Assembly (NCBI GenBank): GCA_032717465.1
Contig: CM064670.1
Coordinates: forward strand, 15,272,931 to 15,336,930
DNA from: Coenobita brevimanus
Taxonomy: Eukaryota > Arthropoda > Malacostraca > Decapoda > Coenobitidae
Direction of reading: 5' to 3'
DNA: 64,000 nt
The translations under genes and the position numbers were made by a program. Under the pieces are notes generated by a model. The model did not search any database, was not told the DNA's origin, and worked only from the letters and a program-made list of their open reading frames with translations. The number at the start of each line of letters is the position of its first letter. Positions within the stretch are counted from its first letter, which is position 1. Shown here piece after piece: positions 33,117 to 44,329 of this stretch.

Positions 33117-34340
33117 ACATATATTCATGCAGTTTTAAGAAGTTTTCTTACTGTTTTATCCATTCCTAATACATGTATTTATGGAAATATGATTTATGTA
33201 GCTAATATGTGTTGATTATAATGTTATTTATCTTGTTCAAACTATCATTTTGTAGTTGTCTAGTTAGTTCCCAATTTCACTGCAGAGTGGCAAAGCTCAT
33301 ACATTACTTAGTGAGTTATGTATGTATGTTGAACCCAGTGAGTTACTTTCCTATGGATCCTGAACCCAGTGAGTTACTTTCCTATGGATCCTGAACCCAG
33401 TGAGTTACTTTCCCTGTGATTTTGAAAGAACAGTGTTGATTGAAAACGAGAATGCATCTTTCATGCATTGCAAGCAATCTCAGTTCAGTGCATTATATCT
33501 TATCTCAAAAACATGGTATTGTTACAGGTCATTTTGACACATTCCATTATTGTAAGGACTAATTTTATGACACATAACATTGAAATGTTTTGAAAACTTA
33601 CACTGTACCAGCCTATAAATGTTAACAGTGGATGAAACTGCTTTGTAATGAGAGATAAAGTGATCTGTATCTGCACAGTACAAATCACAGACAATACTGC
33701 CATGGAGATGTATGATAAAATGGGATAAATGTGGCCAGTGGTTTAAAACTGAAAATTTCCCAGCAGATACAGATGTCCATATTTTCACACATTCCATGCT
33801 TGCAAATGTCAGTCTATTTTTACATGGTAGATTTTGAAACATATAGTCTTCTGCAACATTCTGGTTTTATCCCTTGACGCTGAGACCCCTTTTCAAGATG
33901 TCATCCCATGTTTTCCATGGTCTGCTTGTAGGGTATGTCCTTCCACATTCAGGTTTGTACAGTGCTTCACCCTGTTGCTCTCACACACTCTCTGTGTCTA
34001 CAATACCTGAGCCAGCCCATGAGCATCATCTCACTTACTACTTTCATTGTCTACCACTGAGCATCATCTCCCTTAACACTCTCATTGTCTACTCATATAC
34101 ATCATCTCTCTTAGCTTTCATTACCTGAACATCCTCTTTTATTTACACACTTTGCTCTGTCTCTCATTATGTCACTACACATTCATTAAACTAGTCTCAT
34201 TTTGTTGCACACAGATCTGCATGTCTTCCTCTTTACTGTCCATATGTTGCAGCAGTGCAGCATCACACATCACATTGTTGAAAGGTGAAGTTTTCATTCA
34301 TTAATAGAGAGATTATATGTTGGGGTGTTTTCTCTCCCAG
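33117..34340. other. Probable host 3' UTR and downstream sequence
   Basis: No coding frame supported. The first canonical AATAAA I find after the stop is at 35,098-35,103; a variant ATTAAA lies at 34,185-34,190. So the 3' UTR could be about 1.1 or 2 kb long. This assignment is inference. Confidence 0.35.
33331..33413. repeat. 31-bp tandem repeat, three copies, in the host 3' UTR region
   Basis: GAACCCAGTGAGTTACTTTC starts at 33,331, 33,362 and 33,393. The first two units are identical over 31 bp. It lies about 215 bp past the host stop codon. Confidence 0.95.
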
Positions 34341-34462
34341 CTTTATCCAACCACCTCTTACCCTCACACTAGCTCCTGCACCACCCCATGTGGTAATCCA
34401 ATCCCCCAAGAAGCAGAATTCATCAGAACACTCAAGAATGACATCTCCTTCATGCCTCCTCA
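34341..34462 (-). mobile_element. RTE-C LINE small fragment
   Basis: Minus strand encodes ECSDEFCFLGDWITTWGGAGA and RVRGGW, matching FCYLGDMLCAGGGAGA and RVRSGW of the nested RTE-C copy. Confidence 0.7.
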
Positions 34463-35315
34463 AGTCAGTTTCATATTCATTCTAATGCATCTCGTATGTA
34501 CAGGAAGAATATTTATGCTAGAAATCTGAGAGATGGCTTGAAAAGCTTAAAATGCATATAAAAATTGGTAACAGCCAATCCCATGTTCTCACCTTTGGGG
34601 TAAAAAGTAATACTTAGGATGTGAACATTGGTACGAACCAGCATTCCACCTCACTCAGTTTTATCCCATGTTATGGTACTGGTACTGTAGTTTCATTATC
34701 ATCATATTGCATAGCACAGTATATGGTTTTACATCTAGCAGTGGCAGTGACTACTGTGTTTTTTTTGGATAACTTTTAAAGCATTATCTGGTAGCTAATA
34801 ATCTTCAGTATGATGAGCATAACAATTTTTGTACTGTACAGTACTACATCTGACAAACAGGCAGATTAATGTGTATATTGGATAATTAGGTATGATCTAA
34901 TTGGCTATTGGATGTGTAGAATGTACACCTTTTGCTCTTGTACTCACCTCCTAGCTCTCTGTTAACCCCTTGAATCTGTAATGCCTTTTTAAAATGTGTT
35001 CTTGCCACCACCAGGTACTTTTATCAAGATGCAGAGAGAGATTTGTACATTGAGGAGTTAGATTTATCATTCAATAAGAAAGGCCTTTTCTAAGTTCAAT
35101 AAAATTGTCCAGAAGTAACAAACAAACCAAGAAAATATGTGATCAGATTTAAGGGGTTCGTTCTAACACATTGTCCTAGGGCAGTGGTCCCCAACCTGTA
35201 GTCCGTGGGTGTCGTGGCACCCATGGAACATTATTATGGAGCCCGAGGGGCGCCTCTAAAACAAATGATATATTTGTCATTCTTTCTCAGCTATGGTGTA
35301 TATATAAATATACAG

Positions 35316-35360
<45 letters not shown>

Positions 35361-35363
<3 letters not shown>

Positions 35364-35455
35364 CATCCATCCATCCATCATCCAATCCTACACTGCCCCA
35401 TGAGGAGCGTAGGAGCCCTGGGCTAGGCAGTTGGTCCCGACATTTAAGATGAGAG

Positions 35456-35457
<2 letters not shown>
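35361..35457 (-). mobile_element. SINE-alpha 3' fragment in a TA microsatellite
   Basis: Minus-strand 3' end of SINE-alpha with its ATGG tail (CCATCCATCCATCATCCAAT at the left). Both flanks are TA repeats (35,318-35,360 and from 35,458), so it landed inside a pre-existing microsatellite. Confidence 0.8.

Positions 35458-35527
<70 letters not shown>
35458..35527. repeat. (TA)n then (CA)n compound microsatellite
   Basis: About 28 bases of TA followed by about 40 bases of CA. Confidence 0.95.
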
Positions 35528-35528
<1 letters not shown>

Positions 35529-35605
35529 CATGTGTGTGTATGTGTGAATTTGATTTTGTTGGTAAATGTGGCCCATAGCCTACAAAATGTTGGGGACCAA
35601 TGCTG

Positions 35606-37512
35606 TAGTGGTCCATCCAATGATTGGCCTTCTAATGAGTTGTAACTGACTGTAGACTGTATGGCAGGCTTAGTGACTGGTGACATCCTGTATACAAGTA
35701 CCTGCCTGCCTGTGATCTAGTACTTCTTGTGGCAGTGTTTTACCTCCTTTAACAACTTGCTTTATGACCTGTATTAGTGTTTGCTGTGATTCAGTACTTA
35801 ACTTTCTTATGTAAAAGATTAATGTAAAACAATGAGCCACAAAATATGATAGCTTTTCTACAAGTAATTGTCTTTAAAGGAATAGCCATTTTCCACTCCA
35901 GCTTTAAAAACCCAGTGCATGATGTGTACAGTTAATCACAAATTGGTTGTTATTAGAGTCAGGAATGTCAGTTGTATGTGTCAAGAGCCTACAGTAGTGC
36001 TGTGAGATGATGATTCACAACACTGATCTCCAGCTACATGGGACAGGAAAATTAACAGTATTCTAATTGGCAGAGGAAAAATGAGGGTTGATTGAGGAAA
36101 TTTGTTAGAATAGAATGAGCTGCAGATTCCTTTCCTGTGGCCATTACAGAAAGTAATGCCCTTGAACATATAAGGCATTATCCAGATATTAGTATGGACC
36201 ACTTTCCATATTAAGGGAGGGTGATATACTACTGTATACTTATTATGTTTGCTGCAGTCTTAAATAGTTAGACATGTAGGTCAGGTACATATTTGACACA
36301 TGCATCTAGTATCTCTCAGTGTGATAGCCCAGTAGATATAGTTAATACTTGAGTTAGTTCTAGGTCTTGGATAACCGTGATAGGAAACTGAAGTATATTT
36401 ATTTTTACATGTTTTCCTCAGTTCTGCTATATTTCTTCCTCTTTAGCTACTCATGTTTTGCCATGATATCAGTGCCTTCATACACGGCAGTGAGAGTCTC
36501 TCACCATGAGAATATTGGTGAAGAAGTCTGTACTTAACCTTATATGCACTAATATCATTTAATTTCAGTTTGTATACAGTTTTGTTTTTTTATTTTTAAA
36601 AATCTCTGCATTCATGGATTGGCTGTGTCCCTCAAGAAGGCATTGACACATCTGGTTTGGGAACCATCGATTTGAGCAGGCCAAGGATATTTTTATAATG
36701 CCTTTTTTTTTTTCTTTCTTATCAAGTAATTGAAACTCTCAGTGTTTTTAATTAACAGATTATTATTGCTACATGTTACACATGTATTGTGCATGCCACA
36801 CTGATACTTGTGTTGAAATAAGTTTATAAATGAGAAGGAAAATTAATGAGTTATGAAAGATGTGTACATCTCCAGACAAAAGAAACAGAAACATCCAGGC
36901 AGTCCCTACACAGAGGCTATGGGTCATTTGTAGCTGATGTGTTGAAGTGTGGCAAGGGAGGAGTGGTAGAGGGAAAGGGTGATTTGGAGGGGGGGGGGGT
37001 CAGTGGTGAGCTGTTGTTTGGGGGTGCTGCTCAGGACTGCTCTGGATTCATGTATTTATGGTCCATCAGGATAATGCAGAGGATATAGGTAGAGGACAAA
37101 AGTGACATGAGATGGGAGATGGAAGATGCTAGCCAGATGCATGGTCATTTTACTGAATAGCAGTATATGTTGTGTACCTGTGGTACCTGCATAAGCCTTG
37201 ATTTGGTGAAGTCTCATATAACTGACATAATTATTTGCATTGATATTACGCACTTCATTCACTTCAGTCTGTCAGACATGTTCTAGGAAGGATATGGGAA
37301 AGCCCATATTTGCAACTGCAGGTTGGCTCCTAGGATTTTACAATAGAATGTCACATTTGCTTACCACAACATATGGTCAAACTCTGTGCATAGTGCTGTG
37401 TCATGGACTGTGGAGAGGGGCGTTGGATGTGGGGGGGGGGAGGTAAAAGGACGTTAAGCTTGTTATTACCAAGAGTCAATGTATTTATCATCTTTAAGAT
37501 TACATTATGCAT
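35606..37512. other. No gene recognised
   Basis: No supportable frame. Segment 36,856-36,905 (TGTACATCTCCAGACAAAAG) matches 40,928-40,975 in reverse and is probably a small piece of an unnamed repeat. Confidence 0.5.
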
Positions 37513-37681
37513 TTATATCCAAGGGGTGGTTGGGGTTTATTGCTCACATAATGCCACTCAGGGATGAGTGAGGCTGGTCACTTTCATCTTAAATGTCAGG
37601 ACCAACTTGCCTAGCTCCGTGGTTCCTATGCGTCTCTGTGGGGCGACATAGGATTGGATGATGGAGGATGGATGGATGGAT
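37513..37681 (+). mobile_element. SINE-alpha 3' half
   Basis: Starts near box B (TATATCCAAGGGGTGGTTGG) and runs through GGGGCGACATAGGATTGGAT to the ATGG tail. 5'-truncated. Confidence 0.82.
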
Positions 37682-38299
37682 TATTTTATCCATCTGTCTG
37701 TCTGTTTACCAGTAAGTATCTATCTCAGTTTACAGACCACTCTCATTTTATGGTGAGGATGTGTTTGATTAAATCCGTCGCAAAATTATTTATCATATGT
37801 CATCGGTTATAGCATGGGTTCGGTGGGAATGCCTTTTTGAGTAAGAGACACTCACCCAACAGAGGCTAAAAACAACTTCCTGACTCTTCTGACCTGGTAG
37901 TTATTTTCACTTCAAAGCACTTTGGTTGCTGTGTACCCTCCAAAATAAGTATAAACAAATAGTTTCCAACTCACCTACTCTGGCAGTTGTTTCACTTCAC
38001 TGCATTTCACCTGCTGCTTGAACTTCAGCAGTACACCATTGTTCCATCACTGACACCAACACACACAATAGTGACTTGAGTTCAAAGGCCATCGTGGAAC
38101 AAACTAATGAGATTAAACTTGCTTGTCGGCGATTACATAAACGAATGTAGCGATCTTACATCAACGAGTGAGGCTTCTGATACGATCATAATGATTGTAT
38201 AAGCAAAAATGTGATCGTATAAAAAAAAAAAAATTACTAACCTTTTGGTCATAGTATAAATGATTCATTGTATCCTGGTATATCTTAAAATAAGGGTCG

Positions 38300-38306
38300 A
38301 TGAGAG

Positions 38307-38351
<45 letters not shown>

Positions 38352-39223
38352 ATGGGGTTGTAAAGGAGGTGCAGGGTAGGGCAGTGGATGTGGGGGTGGC
38401 TCTAATGAATGAGGGTGAGATTTGGAAGCTTCCGGTGTTGCTGTTTGCTGATGATACAGTACTTTTGAGTGAAGATGAATGGGAGTTGCAAGGTTTGGTA
38501 AATGAATTTGGGACAGTGTGTAGGAGGAGGAATCTGAAAGTTAATGTAAACAAAAGTAAAGTTATGGTGTTTGAGAGGAATGAAGTCACAGAGTGTGCGG
38601 TGAGGTTGGATGGTGAGGATATGGAGAATGTGAGTGCATTCAAGTACTTGGGTAGTGTGATGAGTAAGGATGGAACTTTGGGGGATGAAGTGCATGAAAG
38701 GGTACAGCAGGGAAGGAAAGTCGTTGGTACACTGAAAGCAGTGATGAGAAATAGGGAGGTGAGTATGGAAGTCAAGAAGTCACTGCATGATAGTATTGTG
38801 ATCCCTACCCTGACGTATGGAAGCGAGGCATGGACCTTGCAAGAGGGGAACAAGTCAAGAGTGAGAGCAGTGGAAATGAGTTACTTGAGAGGAGCATGTG
38901 GAGTGACGTGGAGGGACAGGTTGACGAATGAAGAAGTGAAGGAACGCTGTGGGGTGGATGTGGATGTGGTTGAGAAGATTAGGAGAAATACACTGAGGTG
39001 GTTTGGACATGTGGAGAGAATGGAGAATGAAAGACTGACTAAGAGGGTGTATGTAGGTGAGGTGGAGGGAGGGAGAGGGAGAGGTAGACCGAGGATGAGG
39101 TGGAGGGATGGAGTTGAGAGGTATATGAGGAAGGGGGGAGTGAGTTGGGGGGAGGGTAGTCAAATGGTTGGTGACAGAGCGACTTGGAGGTGTTTTGTCT
39201 GCGGCCACCCTTTGCGGGATTAG
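38300..39223 (+). CDS. RTE-A RT C-terminal half (open frame, includes microsatellite-encoded N-terminus)
   Basis: 307 codons. The first 16 or so residues are Tyr-Ile repeats from the AT microsatellite; LINE sequence starts at MDGVVKEVQ. It contains the catalytic LLFADDTVLLSE, then VTECAVRLDGEDMENVSAFK, YLGSVMSKDG, LTYGSEAWTL, LRWFGHVERM and the C-terminal FVCGHPLRD. It lacks RT fingers and the endonuclease, so it cannot be an active polymerase. Useful as the cleanest reference for the RTE-A C-terminus. Confidence 0.8.
38310..38349. repeat. (AT)n microsatellite at an RTE-A 5' junction
   Basis: About 40 bases of AT lead straight into RTE-A sequence at TATATGGATGGGG. A second TA run begins just past the 3' tail at about 39,257. 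Confidence 0.9.
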
Positions 39224-39253
39224 GGTGTCGGGCTATAGATAGATAGATAGATA
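38350..39253 (+). mobile_element. RTE-A LINE copy 4, 5'-truncated, uninterrupted frame
   Basis: Begins at the YMDGV block of RT and runs to the 3' end with GATA repeats (39,233-39,253). No frame break. TA microsatellites lie on both sides, as if it had inserted into one TA run. The intact frame suggests it is younger than the other copies. Confidence 0.9.

Positions 39254-39256
<3 letters not shown>

Positions 39257-39294
<38 letters not shown>
39257..39294. repeat. (TA)n microsatellite
   Basis: About 38 bases of TA directly after the GATA tail of RTE-A copy 4. Confidence 0.9.
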
Positions 39295-39296
<2 letters not shown>

Positions 39297-40019
39297 TGTG
39301 AGCCAGGCACCATGTCACTACACCATAGTGTGTTAGTGTGATTAAAGCTAAGCCACTCGGCTAGAGCATTAAAAACTCTCATTGAGCAGTAGGCTTATTA
39401 TTTCACACACCTCGTTGACTAGAGAAGCAACGGAACATAACAGTCAGGATCAATATATCTGCTTGTTTCATAGGTGGTACTGAGTTTATAAGAACAAGCC
39501 TCATTATACCTGTTGCTATGAAACAGCTGCTGAAAAGTATGGGGTCTTCAGTTCCATATTATTTTTAATGATGTTTTCCTAGATTTACTGAAGAAAGCAT
39601 ACCGGAGTCATGTTTCCATAGACGTAAAAATCTGTTCCTGTGTGTTCAGGTGTTGAACTGGTATGTTTGAACGGTGATCCTATTTGCGATCATTTATCCT
39701 GAATAATATATGTTACAGTACCTTGTACATGTCATATGCAGTTTCTTAAATCACTTTCCATGCTGTGGATGTCATCATTAAGCTAAAATGACCGAGATAA
39801 AATATCTGCTATGGGAGCTGGCCACCAACTTCGAACCTCCACCTTTCAGATGCTTGCTACCTCAGTCCACCTGCCTTTACTATCTCCTATATGACCTTTA
39901 CCTCTGCCAGTCCCACCACTGTCCCCCTTGTCCCTCCTTCTGGCAACCACCCTCTTTTCATTGTCCCTCAACCCCTCTCCCAGTTACCACTACCTGCTCC
40001 CCACACATCAGTACTTTAT
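39295..40019. other. No gene recognised
   Basis: No supportable frame; the stretch at 39,790-40,010 is C/T-rich. Confidence 0.5.
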
Positions 40020-40878
40020 ATCCATCTGTCTTTCTGTAGCCAGACACCTTAATCTCATAAGAGGTGGCCACAAACAGATCACATCAATGTCGCCCTGTCC
40101 CCTGCCATTTAGCTGCCCTCTCCTCAACCCCCCCCCTCTCATAAACCTCTCCACTCCATCTCTCCATCCTATCCTCGGTCTTCCACTCCCTCTCCTCCAC
40201 TCCATGTCACTCACATATTTTCTCCAAGTTAGTCTTTCGCTCTCCATCCTCTACACATGGTCAAACCATCTTAATGTATTTCTCCTAACGCATTCCATCA
40301 TGTCCACATTCACATCACAATTCTCCTTCACTTCCTTATTTGTCAGTCTGTCTCATCATGTAACTCCACGTGCTCCTCTAAGATAACTCATTTCCACTGC
40401 TCTCACTCTTGACTTGTGTCCTTCTAACAAGGTCCAAGCTTTGCTGTCATAAGTTAGAGATGGGATCATTGCTTTTAGTGAACCAGCAGCCATTCTTCCT
40501 TGTTGTACCCTTAACCTCTTAAAGATGGGCATTGAAATGGTGTGACATATGTTCAGGATGGGCATAATCGGCGGGTGCAAGATGGTGGGATGGGTGTGGG
40601 GGGTGGGGGGTTAGGGGGTGGAGGGTGGGGTGGGGGGGCCTGACTGCATATGCGGACACCTGTCTTTTTGGCCCTAGTACCGTCGGACAGCATATGCGGA
40701 CACCTGTCTTGCAGGGGTTAAAGCACTTCATCCTCCAAGCTTCCATCATCACGCATCACAATTCTCACGTACTTAAATGCACTCACATTTTCCGTTTCCT
40801 CACTATCCATCCTCACTGTGTATTCAGTAACTTCATGTCTCTTGAAGACCACAACTCTGCCTTTTCCTACATTCATCC
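40020..40878 (-). mobile_element. RTE-A LINE copy 5 (3' part), split by a TTAA element
   Basis: Minus-strand 3' part of RTE-A with the tail at the left (TCTATAG-like degenerate repeat, then GCCAGACACC), the VERM region near 40,250 and the MNVGKGRVVVFKRHEV-like block near 40,860. It is interrupted at 40,511-40,721; otherwise colinear with copy 4. Confidence 0.82.
40511..40721. mobile_element. Short TTAA-flanked element (211 bp) inside RTE-A
   Basis: TTAA at 40,511-40,514 and 40,718-40,721. Ends CCTCTTAAAGATGGGCATTG and (reversed) CCCCTGCAAGACAGGTGTCC agree at 11 of the first 18 positions. Excision to one TTAA gives TGTACCCTTAAAGCACTTC, one change from other RTE-A copies (TGTACCCTTTCAAGCACTTC-like). 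It contains CATATGCGGACACCTGTCTT twice. Confidence 0.72.
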
Positions 40879-41212
40879 TTTAGAGTCTGTTTCTTACAGA
40901 CTCTCCCAGACTCATACACCTACTTCTGCTTTGTAGGGGCTGTCTGAATGTCTGTTTCCTTTGTCTGGAGATGTACATTGACAAATACCTGTATTCGTTG
41001 TTGGGTCAACGAGGGGGAATGGGATGAACAATCCCAAGTTACTCTCACAACACTCTAATCTTACTCATAAAATCTCTTAACAACTTGTTTCTTTTTCTGT
41101 TAGCACTTATATAATGAAATGTTTGCCACCACAGTCCTAACTTCTTAGTACCGGGTATGGGAGGTGAGGAGTGTTTACGTGTACTTTGCAGTAGGTTTTA
41201 TTGTATGAAACC

Positions 41213-41510
41213 TTGATTTTTTTTTTTTTTTTTTTATGTGACCGACTCTGGGCATAGGCTTCACAGCCTGATTTCAAGGCCCAGTAGTCTTCCTACGTAC
41301 CGCACACCTCTACATGTCACCACTTCGGCGCTAACACCCATCGTCCATACTGAATACATGCTAGGGCTGTCTCATATAGGACTGATGTATTGGCATTAGC
41401 GGGGGTATTTTTACGACATGTCGGCGGGTCTTCCAGTAGATCAGTAAAGTCTGATTTTTATGAAATTCAAATCCTTAAACTGTTCCCTGCCTCAGCGGGA
41501 TTCATGCCCC
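41213..41510 (-). mobile_element. SINE-G copy (poly(A)-tailed, 5'-truncated)
   Basis: Poly(T) at 41,213-41,235 is the tail. Sense order: GAATCCCGCTGAGGCAGGGA, CAGACTTTACTGATCTACTG, GAGACAGCCCTAGCATGTAT, GTGTTAGCGCCGAAGTGGTG and GTGAAGCCTATGCCCAGAGT. It matches the copy at 44,857-45,217, which has the tRNA-like head this one lacks. Confidence 0.82.
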
Positions 41511-41710
41511 TCTTCCTCTCTTCCTAGTTATCACAGTAGAGACATTGTGCTAATCCACCTTCGTGCAAGTCCATTAGGTGGTTGGAGGCTTTTCTGTCAT
41601 CAGCATACTGCCAGGGATGTAGGGTAGTGTCCTGTGGTAATAATGACCTGGATTATGGTAGTTTAACCATGGACCTTGCTGTGTTCTGAGCTCTGTGGTG
41701 CCCACACAGG

Positions 41711-41744
<34 letters not shown>
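41711..41744. repeat. Poly(T) run
   Basis: About 33 T residues. It may be the tail of a minus-strand retroposon to its right, but I could not identify that element. Confidence 0.8.
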
Positions 41745-41752
<8 letters not shown>

Positions 41753-42512
41753 GAAAGTTACTGAAATAGAATACAGTACTTCTTTATCCTACTCCTGTAA
41801 TGCTATCGTCCCCTTCCCTTACCCTGGCACTTTTCAACCTTGATCAGGAGCATACGGACTCAAGGCTAGACTACTGTCCTCAGTCCTGATTTTCAAGGCA
41901 TGAATGACCAGTTGCTGACCCTTGGTGGCATTATGTGAGCAAGAAACACCAACCACCCTGGGATCTGTGCAGCACATGGGCCCTATCTAGTTGGAGTGCC
42001 CTAATCCACTTGACCACAAAGTGCCTGCTTGTTGGTTACTGTATATGGTTAACGTCTTTAGTGATAAATGGAGTATGGAAGCCACCACATGAAGGCATCC
42101 TGCATGAATGCAATAGAGTGATTAAAGTTGTCAAACCAGATTCACAATGGTCACTAGAATTACACTCATAAGTTGTTGGTATGGCCGTAGAAAAAAAAAA
42201 AAATCTCCAGACATAAAAGTTTGCAAAAGATTCTTCCAAAGCTGTTGCCAAATGGATATGACATCTCAAACCCATCTGTAAAATGGTTTAATTGATATCC
42301 CTAGCTGTGAATGAAGCATATCTGTGTATGTGCAGTGGCAATGTGTGTTCAGAGTTATGGCAGTTCTTAAAGCTAGAATAATTTTCAAAACAAATCTCTT
42401 CCTATATCTGAAATAGAACTGTCATGACAGCATCTGACAGAATTTCATTTCTGTACTCAACATTCCTGATTGCTGTGTTGTGCTCAAGTATGTATGTGTC
42501 GAATATATATAC

Positions 42513-42571
<59 letters not shown>

Positions 42572-44320
42572 TATATTGTGTATTACAACTATCACCATGT
42601 GTTATTTAAGTTTTTATTAAAATTTCTAACTTCTTGCTGCCAATTCACAGTGTTTTACATTACACTTTTTAAAGCTTTGGCTTAGGAATCATAGAGTGCT
42701 GGTTTTCATGAATGGATTAGTGCACTGCAAGTTATTATAGTTACACCTCAACACTGACATGAATTTGGATCTTACACTCACACATGTGTGTGAAATTCAT
42801 GAACAGTGTGTCATTAGACAAGATACATCTTACATAAGCCAAATAAAATGATCTGAATAACTAGAATAAAAAAAAGGACATCCCTCATGTAAAGGGATGA
42901 TTATTTCTGACCCCAGCAACCCAGGGATGTTTTGCTTAACATGAACAAAAAGTGTCAGGGGTTAGTCAGCGAGTCTGGCCCCTACCTCTCAAAATCTATC
43001 TATTTACCTTTCCAGTTGCTTTACCCCACCCTGTATAACAGACATATTCTATATATGACTCTGCCTCCCGTTTCTGTGTTTCAGACTCTTTTTCAAGCAC
43101 TTCCTGCTCTGGAAATTACTTTATGCACACATTCCATTCATGTACACTTCAAAACAAGTTTTGATTACACAAATGGGCACACTCTTTGCTTCTCTCAGAC
43201 ACAGTCCACAAGCATTCTGTACTTTAGATATCATGCTATACATGTACACACAATATGCACACTTCCAGCCCACATTGCCACAGTCCACATTGATATATTC
43301 CTTGTCTTGACAGTACTTACATGCAAGTGTGTCGGGTTATCCATGACTGAAGTCCCCCCCCCCACTTCGCTGTTAATGGTTACAAAAGCTTTACATAAGT
43401 TTTTAGGAATTTGTTGCTTGTGGAATGTATGATATTGCTGAAAGTGTTTTACTAAGTGAATCCAACATAATATGGATGTTGAGGTCCAGCTGTATATTAG
43501 ACTGGAATAGTATTTGAAGAATGGTGTATTGTGTGATTATAATTAGTGTAGATGTTTGTATCTAACTTTTTTTTTTTTATAACTTTACTATGATCAGTTG
43601 GCTCCACTTGTACATGACCTACCCAGCACTGCCAGTGTTGTCCTAGCAGTTGATAAGCATTACTCTAAGCCTTCTTGTCTTCTTCCCCTTTCTCCTGCTT
43701 AACATTGTAATACGAGTCTTTAGTCATCCTGCTATGGGCTTAAACTTCATATTGAGAACACATTGGCAGTGTTGAGTGGGTCATGTGGAAGTAAAGTTGA
43801 CTTACATGTGGTGGAGATAAGACTGTAAATATGGAGTGTATTACCTGCAGGAATCTTCAGATATGTCAGAGTATTGGGAAATATTTACAGTGTAGTACTA
43901 TAAACACAAAGTGCTCAGTGAAACCTGCTTTGTAAATATTCAGTGTAGGATAGGTAGATGCAATATGTACAGTGTTAATGGTTCTTGTCCTTGTGCACAA
44001 GTTTTTCACAGTTCTCTGTACAGTATATAATTTTGTAGCATCAGTTTCATATACAATAAGAATGAAGCTGATGGATTTTTTTCTTGTCTGTATTTGCAGC
44101 CTATATTATGAGTCAGTGTTATTACATGGAAACACATCTCTCTACTAAGAATGTATAAATGATTGGGGTAAAAACATTACTATTTCTTGTTTGAGTCCCA
44201 GAAACACATTTAGAAATGTTTCAGTTTGAAAATTTGTTCAGACAGTTTGGAGTCCAGGACAGTGGTGGAGGGAAACATCTTCATGTGGTAGCACTGATAT
44301 TATGGCAGCTCCGTGTATTT
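41745..44320. other. No gene recognised; contains a (TA)n microsatellite
   Basis: A TA run lies at about 42,521-42,568. Frames here are short or come from that run. Nothing else is supportable. Confidence 0.5.
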
Positions 44321-44329
44321 ATTTTTAAA

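Larger units (their letters stand above)
35182..35605. mobile_element. hAT-like short element holding microsatellites and a SINE piece
   Basis: Left end CAGTGGTCCCCAACCTGTAG; right end reversed CAGCATTGGTCCCCAACATT. The TGGTCCCCAAC core matches. No 8-bp duplication is preserved. The middle is TA and CA repeats split by a SINE-alpha fragment. Confidence 0.5.

Noticed and set aside
34973..35153. A fourth TTAA-bounded element
   Set aside because: TTAACCCCTTGAATC and a later TTTAAGGGGTTC are near each other, but the second TTAA lies on the wrong side of the GGGG end for an inverted-repeat element.
35287..35686. Tyr-Ile and Cys-Val repeat proteins
   Set aside because: They are translations of TA and CA microsatellites; similar frames arise at 42.5 kb and 38.3 kb.
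38161..38853. Minus-strand 230-codon frame at 38.2-38.9 kb
   Set aside because: It is the antisense of the intact RTE-A frame; the plus-strand reading carries the FADD and other RT motifs.
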